Of a stretch of DNA of 64,000 nucleotides, positions 55,509 to 64,000 are shown piece by piece. Numbering within the stretch: the first letter of the stretch is position 1; every line of letters begins with the position of its first letter. Source of the stretch: Pollutimonas bauzanensis (GTDB taxonomy: Bacteria; Pseudomonadota; Gammaproteobacteria; Burkholderiales; Burkholderiaceae_B); NCBI RefSeq assembly GCF_900129885.1, contig NZ_FQXE01000001.1, positions 1-64,000 on the forward strand, read 5' to 3'. A model generated the notes under the pieces. The model worked only from the letters and a program-made list of their open reading frames with translations. It did not search any database and was not told the DNA's origin. A program made the position numbers and the translations under genes.

Positions 55509-56568
55509 GGTTGGCCTCCGGGGCCAGCATGCGCATATCGTCGTCTTGCCAGCCCAGGTACACCTGACCGCCTTCGGCCGCAGGTGCCACGCCCACATTA
55601 GGCACGCTGATGCGCAGGCGGCCCAATTCGCCTTCCACTTCCAGCGCCCAATGACTGCCGAGGAACATGCGTGTACGCACGATGCTGGTGACGCGTGCTT
55701 CGTTGGCAGGTACAAGCCGGATCTTCTCCGGACGCACGTACACCTGTATCTGCTCCGGACAGGGCAGTCCACCGTGGGGGATCTTCAATGCAAGCGCACC
55801 CGCCTGCACTTCGCAGCACAACGCATGCCGTTGCACGAGGCTTGCGTCGATGCAATTGGTCTTGCCCAGAAAGCCCGAGGCAAACGCGGACTGCGGTCGC
55901 TCATATGCATCGAACGGGGCCGACACCTGCACTAGGCGACCGGCATTCATGACGGCGATACGATCGCTCATCGTCATCGCCTCAACCTGATCATGCGTGA
56001 CCAGGATCGTCGTAATACCCAGGGTTTTCTGAATGCCGCGCAACTCACCGTGCATTTCTTCGCGCAGCTTTGCGTCCAGATTGGACATGGGTTCATCGAG
56101 CAGCAGCACCTTGGGACGAATCGCCAACGCGCGGGCAATCGCCACACGCTGGCGTTGTCCGCCCGACAGATTGCGCGGGTAACGTGCGCCCAGGCCGCTC
56201 AAACGCACCAGATCGAGCGTATCATCGATTCGACGCTTGCGCTCAGCACTTGCCATGCCCTGCATTTCCAGACCGAAGCCGATGTTCTCGGCCACGGTCA
56301 TGTGCGGAAAGAGCGCATAGCTCTGGAACACGATTCCCATTCCGCGCTTCTCGGGACGCAAGCCGGTGATGTCGTGGCCTTCGAGCAGAATCCTGCCGCG
56401 CGTGGGTTCGACGAAACCGGCAATCATCTGCAGCGTGGTGGTTTTGCCGCAGCCCGAAGGCCCCAACAGCGATACGAACTCGCCCTGCGCCACCTCCAGG
56501 CCGACGTCTTCGACCACGGTGAGATCGCCGTAGCGTTTGTTCAATCCGTTCAGTGTCAGATAGCTCAT
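55501..56568 (-). CDS. ABC transporter ATP-binding protein (PotA-type)
   Basis: The 355-aa ATPase has Walker A GPSGCGKTT (about 33-41), the Q-loop FQSYALFPHMTV, signature LSGGQRQRVAIARAL, Walker B LLLDEPMSNLD and a C-terminal TOBE domain (VYVRPEKIRLV). The ATG at 56568 with AGAGGA is preferred to one 7 codons earlier. Start lies 21 bp after the binding-protein gene. It powers the importer for a polyamine-like or opine-like substrate. Confidence 0.94.
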   Translation of the reverse strand: MSYLTLNGLNKRYGDLTVVEDVGLEVAQGEFVSLLGPSGCGKTTTLQMIAGFVEPTRGRILLEGHDITGLRPEKRGMGIVFQSYALFPHMTVAENIGFGLEMQGMASAERKRRIDDTLDLVRLSGLGARYPRNLSGGQRQRVAIARALAIRPKVLLLDEPMSNLDAKLREEMHGELRGIQKTLGITTILVTHDQVEAMTMSDRIAVMNAGRLVQVSAPFDAYERPQSAFASGFLGKTNCIDASLVQRHALCCEVQAGALALKIPHGGLPCPEQIQVYVRPEKIRLVPANEARVTSIVRTRMFLGSHWALEVEGELGRLRISVPNVGVAPAAEGGQVYLGWQDDDMRMLAPEANHG

Positions 56569-56589
56569 GGCAAGTCCTCTACAGCGCAA

Positions 56590-57627
56590 TCAACGTTCGA
56601 CGGTGCGATTCCAGCGGGTAGTCCATGCACTGCGACTCGCATTGATGGCAGCCCAATCGAGAGCCTGCATCTTGCTCACCGCTTCGGCGCCATAGGGAAC
56701 GCGTTTTGCGATGTCGTCGCTCAACTTGGTGGAAACATTGGTGGGCCCCCAACCCTCGCTTTCGGCCAGAATGACTTGCGAGGCGGGGCGCAGCAGGAAC
56801 TTGAGGAATTTCTGTGCCAGCTCGGGCTCTGGACTCTTAGCGATGGGGCATGCTGCGACCTGCAGCGCGACGGCACCTTCTTTCGGATAGACAAACTCCA
56901 CCGGAAAGCCGGTAGCCTTGAGCGCCTGCACCCGGCCGCTGCCGTGCGCGGCAAGAATGGTGCTGCCGTTCTGGAACATTTCGGCCAGTTTGCCTGGCGC
57001 CGGCTCCCAGGCCACTACGTTGCTGCCTGCCTCGTCAATCATCGCCTTGAATCCCGGATCGATGTTCTTCTCGCTGCCGCCGCGCAACCTGGCGAATACC
57101 ACCAGCGTGTGCAAGCCGTAGGTGTTGGTGATCGACGGGATGACGACTTTTTGTTTGAACTTGGGGTCGACCAGCGCTTCCCACGAAGTCGGGGGCGGTA
57201 GACCCAACTTGTTGAAGGCATCGGTGTTGTAGGCCAGCCCTGTCGCGACCAGTCCAACCCCCACGGCCTTGCCGCTCATGTTGGCCAAGGGATAGAGGCC
57301 TTCATAGGCGTCGGCGGCGATCGGATCGCAAAACCCCAGTTGCAGCGCCTGATACATGGGGCCATCGTCGATCAGCGCGACGCCGATCTCGGGCTTGTTG
57401 CGTTGCGCCTGCAGCTTGGCCAGGGTTTCCGTGGAGGTGCCGGTGACCTGTATCAGCGTGACGCCCGGGTTCTCGGCTTCGAACGTCGGAAACAATTTTT
57501 CCTTCATTGTTTTCTCAGTCGATCCGCCGTTTGCAGCAACGAACAGCGTTCGGGCGTGTACGCCTGTCAACGGCGCGCAGCACAGTGCGGAAAGAACAAC
57601 CGAGATTGCATAGGCATTTTTTTTCAT
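56590..57627 (-). CDS. ABC transporter periplasmic binding protein (PotD-type)
   Basis: The 345-aa protein has a signal peptide (MKKNAYAISVVLSALCCAPL, cleavage near VHAR) and the bilobed fold of spermidine/putrescine/iron-type binding proteins (TLFVAANGGSTEKTMKEK, FPTFEAENPGVTL, LAYNTDAF). The usual acidic polyamine-binding residues cannot be checked by eye. The ATG at 57627 has AAGGGG upstream. It delivers the substrate to the two permeases encoded after it. Confidence 0.92.
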   Translation of the reverse strand: MKKNAYAISVVLSALCCAPLTGVHARTLFVAANGGSTEKTMKEKLFPTFEAENPGVTLIQVTGTSTETLAKLQAQRNKPEIGVALIDDGPMYQALQLGFCDPIAADAYEGLYPLANMSGKAVGVGLVATGLAYNTDAFNKLGLPPPTSWEALVDPKFKQKVVIPSITNTYGLHTLVVFARLRGGSEKNIDPGFKAMIDEAGSNVVAWEPAPGKLAEMFQNGSTILAAHGSGRVQALKATGFPVEFVYPKEGAVALQVAACPIAKSPEPELAQKFLKFLLRPASQVILAESEGWGPTNVSTKLSDDIAKRVPYGAEAVSKMQALDWAAINASRSAWTTRWNRTVER

Positions 57628-57739
57628 AATGTATTCCCCTTTTTCGACAACTGATAGTCCGCCTGGTGCTGGTGGGCCGTATAACATTCATGTACTGCAG
57701 AATGAGTACGTGAATCGGCGCGTTCCGTCGATCAGCGCT

Positions 57740-58087
57740 TTAAATCGCCGCTATGATGGTGATCTCGACAAGTTCGGCGTCTTCCGCCAGTTCCGCCTGG
57801 CAGGTCGATCGTGCAGGTACGTTCTCGCCGATCCAAGGGACCCACACTTCGTTCAGGCCTGGAAAGTCGCGCTGGATGTTCTTCAGCCAGATAGTGGCCT
57901 GGAGCACGCGGGTTTTATCACTGCCCGCCGCAGTCAAATATCCATCTATCCGGCGTAGCACTTCCTGGGTTTGCGCCACGATGTCGTTGCCGACAGTGGT
58001 GCTGACCCCCGTCAGATAGATTGTGTTGCCGTGCACGACACTGCGAGCCAGACGGGGGTTGGGGTCGTTTCGAACAATGGCACTCAT
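57740..58087 (-). CDS. RidA-family enamine/imine deaminase
   Basis: RidA proteins hydrolyse reactive enamines and imines released by PLP enzymes and amino-acid oxidases. The 115-aa protein has the fold's blocks IYLTGVSTTVG, and a C-terminal CQAELAEDAELVEITIIA, although the catalytic Arg region differs slightly (VPARSTCQAEL). It sits between the importer and oxidase genes, which makes good sense because both DpaL-like and amine-oxidising enzymes make such intermediates. Confidence 0.9.
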   Translation of the reverse strand: MSAIVRNDPNPRLARSVVHGNTIYLTGVSTTVGNDIVAQTQEVLRRIDGYLTAAGSDKTRVLQATIWLKNIQRDFPGLNEVWVPWIGENVPARSTCQAELAEDAELVEITIIAAI

Positions 58088-58124
58088 GGATGGATTCCTC
58101 TGGTTGGTAAAAAAAAAGATGCTC

Positions 58125-59657
58125 TCACCCGTTGGACGACTTGAACCGGATGACCGCGCGCTGGGACGCTTCGGTTTGTGGCAAGGAGGCTAGCTCGCCA
58201 ACGGTGACTGGTTTGGTAGGAAAACGTATCCGGTAACTTCCTATTTCGCTAGGATCGCAACCTCGTTCGTCCGCGATCAGTTCTGTCACCGTCAAACTGC
58301 AAAACCGTCCTTGGCAAGGGCCCATGCCGCAACGCAAAAAGGCTTTCATTTGATTGGGACCCTGGCAGCCGAGCGCAACTGTTTCGCGGACCTGCCGGGC
58401 GGTAATTTCTTCGCAGCGACAGACAATGACCTCACCCCGGGGGCGCCGAAAACCAACCGGCGCCATATACAGGGCGTCGAAAAATGCCCGTCCTTGCACC
58501 GCGCGCGCCAATGCCCGTTGATGCGGAACGGCCAACCGGTCGCGTTCGTGCATATCGATGCGCCCGAGTGCCATGGCCACCTGCAAGGCTGCGATCCGAC
58601 CACGATATTCGGCCGCCAAAGCGCCGGCGATGCCAGCGCCGTCGCCTGCGACACCGATGCCCCTGAGCATGGTTGCGCCCCACCCGTCGACTCGTGGCTC
58701 CCAGCACGCCATGGCGTTGTTCCAGTCGTGTTCGATGCCGAGAGCGCTTGAGAGATTGATGTTGGGGACGACACCTTGATGCAGCAGCAGGTGATCGGCT
58801 TTTATCGTGTGGGCGACACCGTCTGCGGCATAACGTAGAGATTCAATCTTGTTCTCGCCAAGCGCTTCCAGCAAGCTGACTCTCTTAACGATGGGAATGG
58901 CTGACTTGACCGTACGAAGCAGACGCAGGCCCTTGTTCAGATAAGGGGAGCGCAGGAACCCCCACGCATGGGGCAAGGCGGCGCGCATCCTGCCTTTGGG
59001 TGTGGTGTCCAAAAGAGCGTCGATCTTCACGCCAGCATTCAAATATTGCCAGGCGATCAAATACAGGAGCGGCCCGCAGCCCGCCAGAATGGTGTGGCCG
59101 CCGGGCACTGCCGCGGCTGATTTCAACAGGATTTGTGCTGCCCCCGCCGTCATGACGCCGGGCAGGGTCCAGCCCGGCACAGGGAAGGGACGCTCGTGCG
59201 CACCGGTGGCGAGCAGGATGTGCCTGGCGTGAAGCCGCTGCGCCTTGCCCGCAATCGAGAACGCGACTTCGTACTGCTGGCGGTCAGGGGTCTTGGGTAC
59301 GATCGCCCAGACGGTCGCGCCGGCCTGGTAGCGCGCCGATGAGCGCTGAAATGCGTCGACGAGAGGAGCGCCATGCCAGTAGTCCTCGCCAAGAATTTGG
59401 CGTTGGACGACCGGCGTGGCGGTGATGGACCTGTAGATTTGCCCCCCGGGCGCGACTTGTTCGTCGAGCAGGAGAGTATCTATGCCCAGTTGCGCTGCTT
59501 GAGTTGCCGCGGCGATTCCCGCCGGCCCCGCCCCGATGACCAAGAGCTCACACTCATGGTCGGGCGCGGCATCGCTGTCGTAGTGCCAGACGAGGTTCGG
59601 ATCGGATGCAATCGGCCCCTTGCCCGACGCAGGTGCTTCGGCCCTGATTGTGTTCAC
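58125..59657 (-). CDS. FAD oxidoreductase with BFD-type Fe-S domain (HcnB/opine oxidase A-like)
   Basis: The 510-aa protein has an N-terminal FAD motif LLVIGAGPAGIAAATQAAQ (about 39-57), a second nucleotide-binding part (GGHTILAGCGPLLYLIAW) and a C-terminal (2Fe-2S) BFD-like domain with VCRCEEITARQ and CGMGPCQGRFC. It corresponds to HcnB/OoxA, the large subunit of hydrogen-cyanide synthase, opine oxidase and D-hydroxyproline dehydrogenase complexes. It overlaps the small Fe-S gene by 4 bp (ATGA). Electrons probably pass from the DadA-like subunit to this one. Confidence 0.92.
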   Translation of the reverse strand: MNTIRAEAPASGKGPIASDPNLVWHYDSDAAPDHECELLVIGAGPAGIAAATQAAQLGIDTLLLDEQVAPGGQIYRSITATPVVQRQILGEDYWHGAPLVDAFQRSSARYQAGATVWAIVPKTPDRQQYEVAFSIAGKAQRLHARHILLATGAHERPFPVPGWTLPGVMTAGAAQILLKSAAAVPGGHTILAGCGPLLYLIAWQYLNAGVKIDALLDTTPKGRMRAALPHAWGFLRSPYLNKGLRLLRTVKSAIPIVKRVSLLEALGENKIESLRYAADGVAHTIKADHLLLHQGVVPNINLSSALGIEHDWNNAMACWEPRVDGWGATMLRGIGVAGDGAGIAGALAAEYRGRIAALQVAMALGRIDMHERDRLAVPHQRALARAVQGRAFFDALYMAPVGFRRPRGEVIVCRCEEITARQVRETVALGCQGPNQMKAFLRCGMGPCQGRFCSLTVTELIADERGCDPSEIGSYRIRFPTKPVTVGELASLPQTEASQRAVIRFKSSNG

Positions 59658-59950
59658 GCTGTCACCTTTCGCGGTCCGAGCTGCCGTTCGATACGCATGC
59701 CAGCGCAGACTGGCGTCATGCAGGCCTGGAGATTGGGCGTGCCGTCGATCATGACAAGGCAGTCATAGCAGACGCCCATCATGCAGAATGGCGCCCGCCA
59801 CGCGCCACTGACGGCGGTTGTGCGGCATGCGGTGACGCCTTGCGTCAACAAGGCGGCCGCCACACTATCGCCCTCCCGACAGGCCACGGCATGACCATCA
59901 ATTGTCACCGCGAGCGATTTTTGCGCGGCCTCAGGCAGGCTGTGGAACAT
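59654..59950 (-). CDS. Small 2Fe-2S ferredoxin-like subunit (HcnA-like)
   Basis: The 98-aa protein has the HcnA fold: VTIDGHAVACREGDSVAAALL and Cys-rich FCMMGVCYDCLVMIDG with a later Cys (LQACMTPV), a 2Fe-2S site. It is the small subunit of the same three-part dehydrogenase. The ATG at 59950 has GGAGG upstream. It overlaps the DadA-like gene by 20 bp and the HcnB-like gene by 4 bp, showing tight coupling. Confidence 0.9.
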   Translation of the reverse strand: MFHSLPEAAQKSLAVTIDGHAVACREGDSVAAALLTQGVTACRTTAVSGAWRAPFCMMGVCYDCLVMIDGTPNLQACMTPVCAGMRIERQLGPRKVTA

Positions 59951-61100
59951 GGAACCTCCGAGTAGAAAATGCGTCCAGATCACTGGGCACGGCGCCCGCA
60001 GCCACCATGGCGGAGAACCGGAAGGCATGGGCCGCAGCCAATGTCACCCCACTATGACAAGTGGCGATGAATGCGCCAGGATGGGTGCGGGACTGTTCGT
60101 AGATGGGAAAGCCGTCTTGCGACATGACGCGTAGCGCCGCCCATGTCCGCACGGCCCGGACATGCTGCAGCGCCGGCAGCAGCATGAGGGCGCGATCCGC
60201 AAGGGTGGCGAGGACGGGCAATCCGGTCGTCTTGTCGGCATAGCCGGCCTCCTCATGCGCATCCCCGATGATCCAGCTGCCTTCGTCCATCTGGCGCAGC
60301 GTCGTGAACGGGATCGGCAAGGTGCGCGCGGTGCGCTCAAGGACAATGACTTGCCCGCGTTGCGGCCGTACGGGAACATCCAGCCCGATCTCTGCACCCA
60401 GGCGGCGATTGCCGAGACCAGCGGCCAGGACGATTAATTTGGCGCGCACGACATCTCGGGCAGTCACGAGCTTGAACACGCCGTTGGATTGCGTGATCGA
60501 TTGCACGCCATGCCCAGGCAGATAGTCGACTCCGCAGCACGCGAATGCGGCGTGTAGCGCCCGCAAGAGTTTTAGCGGATTGACGGTGCCGTCCCTGGGC
60601 GTCCAACTTGCGCCGCGTAGCGCTGGACCTATTCCGGGCACGAGATCCGCAACTTGTTGCCGATCGAGCATCTGCCACGGATAGGGAGTCATGCCCGGCT
60701 GGGCCATCAGCAACGCCATCGCCTGCCGTCGCGCATCGAACTCGGCGTCCGAAAAAGCAGGATGCAGGCCGCCAGGCTGCTCCAGGTGAACGTCGATGCC
60801 GGTCAGTTCATGAAGTTCCGTGGCAAGCCTTGGCCAGAGCGCGGCGGAGGATTGAGTCCAGTTGCCGTAGGGGGCCAGCCCGAGCCCTTTGCCCTGAACC
60901 CACACCAAACCCGCGTTGCCGCGAGAGGCACGAAAGGCGACGTCATCTTCATCGAGGACCGCGATGCGGTCCAGTGATCGGCGCAGGCCATATGCGATTG
61001 CTGAACCGACCAGCCCGCCGCCCACCACGGCGACGTCGTAAACGCCTGAATGTCTTGGCATGGTCGAAGGTCCACTAGCGCGTGCGTTCAGTTCAGACAT
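59931..61100 (-). CDS. DadA-type FAD amine dehydrogenase (HcnC/opine oxidase B-like)
   Basis: The 389-aa D-amino-acid-dehydrogenase-like flavoprotein has VAVVGGGLVGSAIAYGL (about 24-40), the loop NAGLVWVQGKGLG and the C-terminal CHSGVTLAAAHAF FAD contact. It is the catalytic subunit that oxidises a C-N bond of a secondary or primary amine. In opine oxidases this splits an opine to an amino acid and keto acid. Its start overlaps the stop of the lyase gene (TGATG). Confidence 0.92.
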   Translation of the reverse strand: MSELNARASGPSTMPRHSGVYDVAVVGGGLVGSAIAYGLRRSLDRIAVLDEDDVAFRASRGNAGLVWVQGKGLGLAPYGNWTQSSAALWPRLATELHELTGIDVHLEQPGGLHPAFSDAEFDARRQAMALLMAQPGMTPYPWQMLDRQQVADLVPGIGPALRGASWTPRDGTVNPLKLLRALHAAFACCGVDYLPGHGVQSITQSNGVFKLVTARDVVRAKLIVLAAGLGNRRLGAEIGLDVPVRPQRGQVIVLERTARTLPIPFTTLRQMDEGSWIIGDAHEEAGYADKTTGLPVLATLADRALMLLPALQHVRAVRTWAALRVMSQDGFPIYEQSRTHPGAFIATCHSGVTLAAAHAFRFSAMVAAGAVPSDLDAFSTRRFHVPQPA

Positions 61101-62326
61101 CAGTATGGTTTCCTATCGCCAACGGAAGTATCGGGCGCAGCGATCGGCGTGCCATCGGGTCGAATACCAACCAATTCGGCATAGCGTCCGGGATCAGTGG
61201 CCCCTTCGGTATTGATGACGAAGACCCGTGAGGCTCGATCAAGACCGGCGAGTTTGCGCGTATCGGCGGTGGTGGCCGCAAGGACGAGCCCAGCCAGTCC
61301 CGCAGCGCCGCTTTCGCCAGCGATGATCACCGGATCGCCCGCAACAGGCCGCGCCAGTCGGTTCATGGCTGCGACGGCATCAGCATCCTCGACAATCATG
61401 AACCCGTCGGCCAGCCGGGACAGGATGCGCCAGGCAATCTGTGAGGGTTGGTAGCATTCCAGCATCGCCATTACGGTCGGCTCCGATGCTGCGATTTTTA
61501 CGGCGTGGCCCGCCTTGGCCGATTCGAATAGGCAAGCAGCCCGAGACGGATCGACAACGATGAAGCGCGGCCGATTCGCGCCGAGGGCAATGGCAAGGTG
61601 GCCCGCCACCGCAGCGGCTATGCCGCCTACGCCCGCCTGCACGAATACATGGGTCGGAGTTTCTGGCAGTTGCTGCAACGCTTCCCGCACCATGACTGTA
61701 TAACCTTGCATTACCATTGCCGGGATACGTTCGTAGCCGGGCCAGGATGTGTCGGAGACCACAATCCAGCCGTTGGCAGCAGCCCTGTTTGTGGCCTCAG
61801 CCAGCGAGTCATCGTAAGTGCCTTCGACATGAATCATTTGGGCACCGAAATTGGCGATGGCGGCCACTCGTTCGGCGCTGACGCCCGCGTGCACCAAGAT
61901 GACCGCCTTCGCTCCCGCTAACTGGGCGCCTTGTGCGACGGACCGGCCGTGATTGCCGTCAGTGGCACACGCCATGGTCATCTTTTCAGCTATTGCACGA
62001 ACTTCAGCTGCGTGTAGTTCGGAGACATCAACTTGGCGCGCCAACTGTTTGCTGGCTTCTTCAAGAACCAGACGGATGACGGCGTAGGCGCCTCCCAGCG
62101 CCTTGAAGCTGCCTAGCCCGAGCCTGTGCCCTTCGTCCTTGATATGTATGGCCTCGATGCTTAGTTCGGCCGCCAATCCCGGCAGGCTATGCAGCGGTGT
62201 GGGGGCGTGATGCTCTCGAAAGCTGAGGAATCGCTCCACTTCCAATGCTGCGGCCACTCCCAGCGTGTCGGCGTCCCCGGGCGACAAGGGTTTACGAAAA
62301 TCGATGTGGCGGTTTGGAATGTACAT
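61100..62326 (-). CDS. PLP-dependent diaminopropionate ammonia-lyase-like enzyme
   Basis: The 408-aa fold-type II PLP enzyme resembles DpaL (E. coli YgeX), which converts 2,3-diaminopropionate to pyruvate and two ammonia. The PLP Lys is K75 in LGSFKALGGAYAV, the phosphate-binding loop reads GAGVGGIAAAVAG-like (VQAGVGGIAAAVAG), and ACATDGNHGRSVA is typical of the family. A threonine-dehydratase-like role is also possible. It heads the minus-strand operon and is divergent from the Lrp-type gene. Confidence 0.88.
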   Translation of the reverse strand: MYIPNRHIDFRKPLSPGDADTLGVAAALEVERFLSFREHHAPTPLHSLPGLAAELSIEAIHIKDEGHRLGLGSFKALGGAYAVIRLVLEEASKQLARQVDVSELHAAEVRAIAEKMTMACATDGNHGRSVAQGAQLAGAKAVILVHAGVSAERVAAIANFGAQMIHVEGTYDDSLAEATNRAAANGWIVVSDTSWPGYERIPAMVMQGYTVMVREALQQLPETPTHVFVQAGVGGIAAAVAGHLAIALGANRPRFIVVDPSRAACLFESAKAGHAVKIAASEPTVMAMLECYQPSQIAWRILSRLADGFMIVEDADAVAAMNRLARPVAGDPVIIAGESGAAGLAGLVLAATTADTRKLAGLDRASRVFVINTEGATDPGRYAELVGIRPDGTPIAAPDTSVGDRKPY

Positions 62327-62437
62327 AGGTTCAAAGGTGCGCAGTGTTGTTCGATACGAAATAATAGTTCGCCTAACCTGTCGACATGGCTATAAAACCA
62401 ACGATAAAATGCAACTTTCTTTCGTTCGGAGGTGGCT

Positions 62438-62917
62438 GTGCGCCAGAATTCTCGCGGTGACCATTTGGATCAGTTCGACTTGGCAATTCTTACCATTCTT
62501 CAAAAGGACAACAGCACCCCGCAACGGGTAATCGGCGAAGCTGTCAATCTTTCCGCACCAGCAGTCCAGCGGCGGATCAAGCGTATGGAGCTCAGCGGAA
62601 TCATTCAGGGCAATGTCGCCATCGTGGACCCGATACAAGTGGGCCCGACGATTACCATCCTCGTAGAGGTGGAACTTATCGCTGAAACTGCCGACCTTAT
62701 CGACGCGGCCAAGCGCGAATTTGTCGGCATGCCAGAAGTGCAGCAGTGTTACTACGTCACAGGCGAAGCCGACTTTGTGTTGATAATCATTGTTCCGACG
62801 ATGGCCGACTATGAGGCGCTGACCAAGCGCCTCTTTTTCCAGAATCCAAACGTCAGGAAATTTCGTACCTTCGTGGCGATGGATCGGGTGAAGGTCAGCC
62901 TGAGTATTCCGCTGTAA
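62438..62917 (+). CDS. Lrp/AsnC-family regulator
   Basis: The 159-aa protein has an N-terminal winged helix (LDQFDLAILTILQKDNSTPQ, then NLSAPAVQRRIKRMELSGII) and a C-terminal RAM ligand-binding domain (VGMPEVQQCYYVTGEADFVLIIIV). GTG at 62438, 5 nt after GGAGG, is chosen; a GTG at 62432 would overlap the ribosome site. It lies divergent from the lyase operon and probably regulates it in response to an amino acid. A short inverted repeat (TTCG/CGAA, 62350-62360) lies in the shared promoter region. Confidence 0.9.
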   Translation: MRQNSRGDHLDQFDLAILTILQKDNSTPQRVIGEAVNLSAPAVQRRIKRMELSGIIQGNVAIVDPIQVGPTITILVEVELIAETADLIDAAKREFVGMPEVQQCYYVTGEADFVLIIIVPTMADYEALTKRLFFQNPNVRKFRTFVAMDRVKVSLSIPL

Positions 62918-62980
62918 TCCAGCCAAATTGCATATCGGCTGGAACACATGGACATCGTCTACGTTTCTGATGCCGCGCAA

Positions 62981-64000
62981 TCACTTTTTGAGCGCCAGAT
63001 CCTGTTCGGCTTTCAGTAGCAGTGAATACTTATTTTTGAGCTTATCCTCGCGCTGCGCGAGACGGCGCTTTTGCTCAGCGATTTGCTGCGTCGCCTCTTT
63101 GATCGCTGCCATGACTGCGCTGGCCGCCGGGCCGCCAGCGCCGTTACGGCGGTCCACATTGACCTGCGGATCGAGCGCGTCCTTGAGCGATGCCCCGGAT
63201 ATCTCGACGTTCCGACCGATTACCCGTTGTCCCGCTGCACGGATCATGTCACGGGTAATTTGATTGCCTTGAATATTGCGTGAAATGGCTTCTTGCACGA
63301 CTTCAGCCATCACTTCATCGGCGTCTCGGAAAGTCAGTCCGCTTTCGCGCACCAGTGTGTCTGCGAGTTCGGTCATCGCCAGGAAACCGTCAGTGGCGGC
63401 TCGCCGCATCCGCGCTTTCTGCGGCGTCATGGTCTGAACGACGCCTTTCATCAGATCTGCGGCAACGTACACCCTATCCAACGATCGCGGTTCCAGAGGC
63501 TCACGCACCATCGTGTGCTGATACTCCACACTGTTGACGGATGACATCACGGTTACTACATCGCCAAGCGCCTCCGCCGACGCCTGCCGGATGTACTCGA
63601 GCGAAACCGCATTCTTCTTCTGCGGCATGATACTGCTGCTGCCGACGTAGCCGCCGTCGAAGTCCAACATGCCATATTCGTCTGTGCCCCAGAGCTGAAG
63701 TTCGGAAGCCAGCCTGGAGAGTTGTGAGGTAAAGAGCGCGTTGACCGTCGTCAGCTCGCCAATTTGGTCCCAGGCGGCGACGCCTTCGACGGTATTGACT
63801 ATCAGTCCGTCAAATCCGAGTAGCTCGGCCGTGCGCTCCCGATTCAGCGGGAAACCCGTTCCGGCCGACGCTGCGCTGCCCAGCGGATTCAAATTGACTC
63901 TGCGATAGAGGTCCTCGTACCGGTCGATGTTGCGGCCGAGCGCTTCCGCATGTGCCATGAGATAGTGGCCAAGAGTGATAGGTTGCGCTTGTTTCCTATG
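62981..64000 (-). CDS. Argininosuccinate lyase-superfamily enzyme, 5' end outside the window
   Basis: The visible 339 residues run through the window edge (QPITLGHYLMAHAEALGR near base 63990), so the N-terminus is missing. The aspartase/fumarase signature reads SSSIMPQKKNAVSLEY, and the GFDGLIVNTVEGVAAWDQIGE block is ArgH-like. True ArgH usually has KKNPD after the signature; here it is KKNAV, so a different substrate is likely, for example an N-succinyl amine as in EDDS lyase. Such enzymes split C-N bonds to release fumarate. Confidence 0.82.
   Translation of the reverse strand, partial: HRKQAQPITLGHYLMAHAEALGRNIDRYEDLYRRVNLNPLGSAASAGTGFPLNRERTAELLGFDGLIVNTVEGVAAWDQIGELTTVNALFTSQLSRLASELQLWGTDEYGMLDFDGGYVGSSSIMPQKKNAVSLEYIRQASAEALGDVVTVMSSVNSVEYQHTMVREPLEPRSLDRVYVAADLMKGVVQTMTPQKARMRRAATDGFLAMTELADTLVRESGLTFRDADEVMAEVVQEAISRNIQGNQITRDMIRAAGQRVIGRNVEISGASLKDALDPQVNVDRRNGAGGPAASAVMAAIKEATQQIAEQKRRLAQREDKLKNKYSLLLKAEQDLALKK

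Overview
The window looks like chromosome of a high-GC betaproteobacterium of the Alcaligenaceae type (Bordetella, Achromobacter, Pusillimonas and relatives). The reasons are two periplasmic Bug (TctC-type) binding proteins, the pheS-pheT-ihfA-merR order, a gshB-EIIA-HPr-EI block and a prpR/prpBC locus. This is inferred from gene content; no 16S gene is present.

Layout. 1-3761: propionate (2-methylcitrate) genes prpC (cut by the window edge) and prpB, divergent from prpR, with a clear sigma-54 promoter in front of prpB. 3781-11108: a short AraC protein, then merR-like, ihfA, pheT, pheS, rplT, rpmI and comM, all on the minus strand. 11166-12009: a brnT/brnA toxin-antitoxin pair between two 90-bp direct repeats that are about 93% identical. 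12043-15472: a GntR regulator and a divergent FAH-hydrolase/Bug/DsbA-like operon. 15506-20669: a three-gene c-di-GMP signalling operon (histidine kinase, REC-HD-GYP, GGDEF-EAL-REC) with degenerate catalytic motifs. 20960-23990: ubiK, a lipoprotein gene, then sigma-54-driven glnK-amtB. 23987-30041: ptsI, ptsH, EIIA, gshB, infC (AUC start) and thrS. The usual thrS-infC-rpmI-rplT-pheST-ihfA cluster is therefore split by about 18 kb here. 30407-34768: tRNA-Val(GAC) and a small sugar-acid catabolic operon (Bug, enolase-superfamily dehydratase, 2-hydroxyacid dehydrogenase, GntR).

35248-53764 is the most interesting part: a zinc-limitation island. A TonB-dependent receptor is divergent from a translationally coupled operon encoding a membrane-anchored CobN-like chelatase, a polytopic membrane protein, an ExbB/MotA-like protein and an ExbD-like DUF2149 protein. 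A Zur-like palindrome lies between them. A zur gene with its own perfect 20-bp palindrome follows. Next comes a long plus-strand series: two COG0523 GTPases, SufE, a cysS/yidD deletion remnant, zinc-free L36, a flavin monooxygenase-like protein with a Cys-rich tail, a BASS/ACR3-type carrier, gamma-carbonic anhydrase, an unknown protein, dihydroorotase, a second Fur-like regulator and HisI. I infer that the receptor/CobN/ExbBD set imports a metal chelate and strips the metal in the periplasm, powered by the proton-motive force.

53806-64000: a minus-strand catabolic operon made of a PotABCD-type ABC importer, RidA, a three-subunit opine-oxidase/HcnABC-like dehydrogenase and a diaminopropionate ammonia-lyase-like enzyme. 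It is flanked by an Lrp-type regulator and an argininosuccinate-lyase-superfamily enzyme (cut by the window edge). Together these could break down an N-substituted amino acid, possibly a diaminopropionate-containing aminopolycarboxylate.
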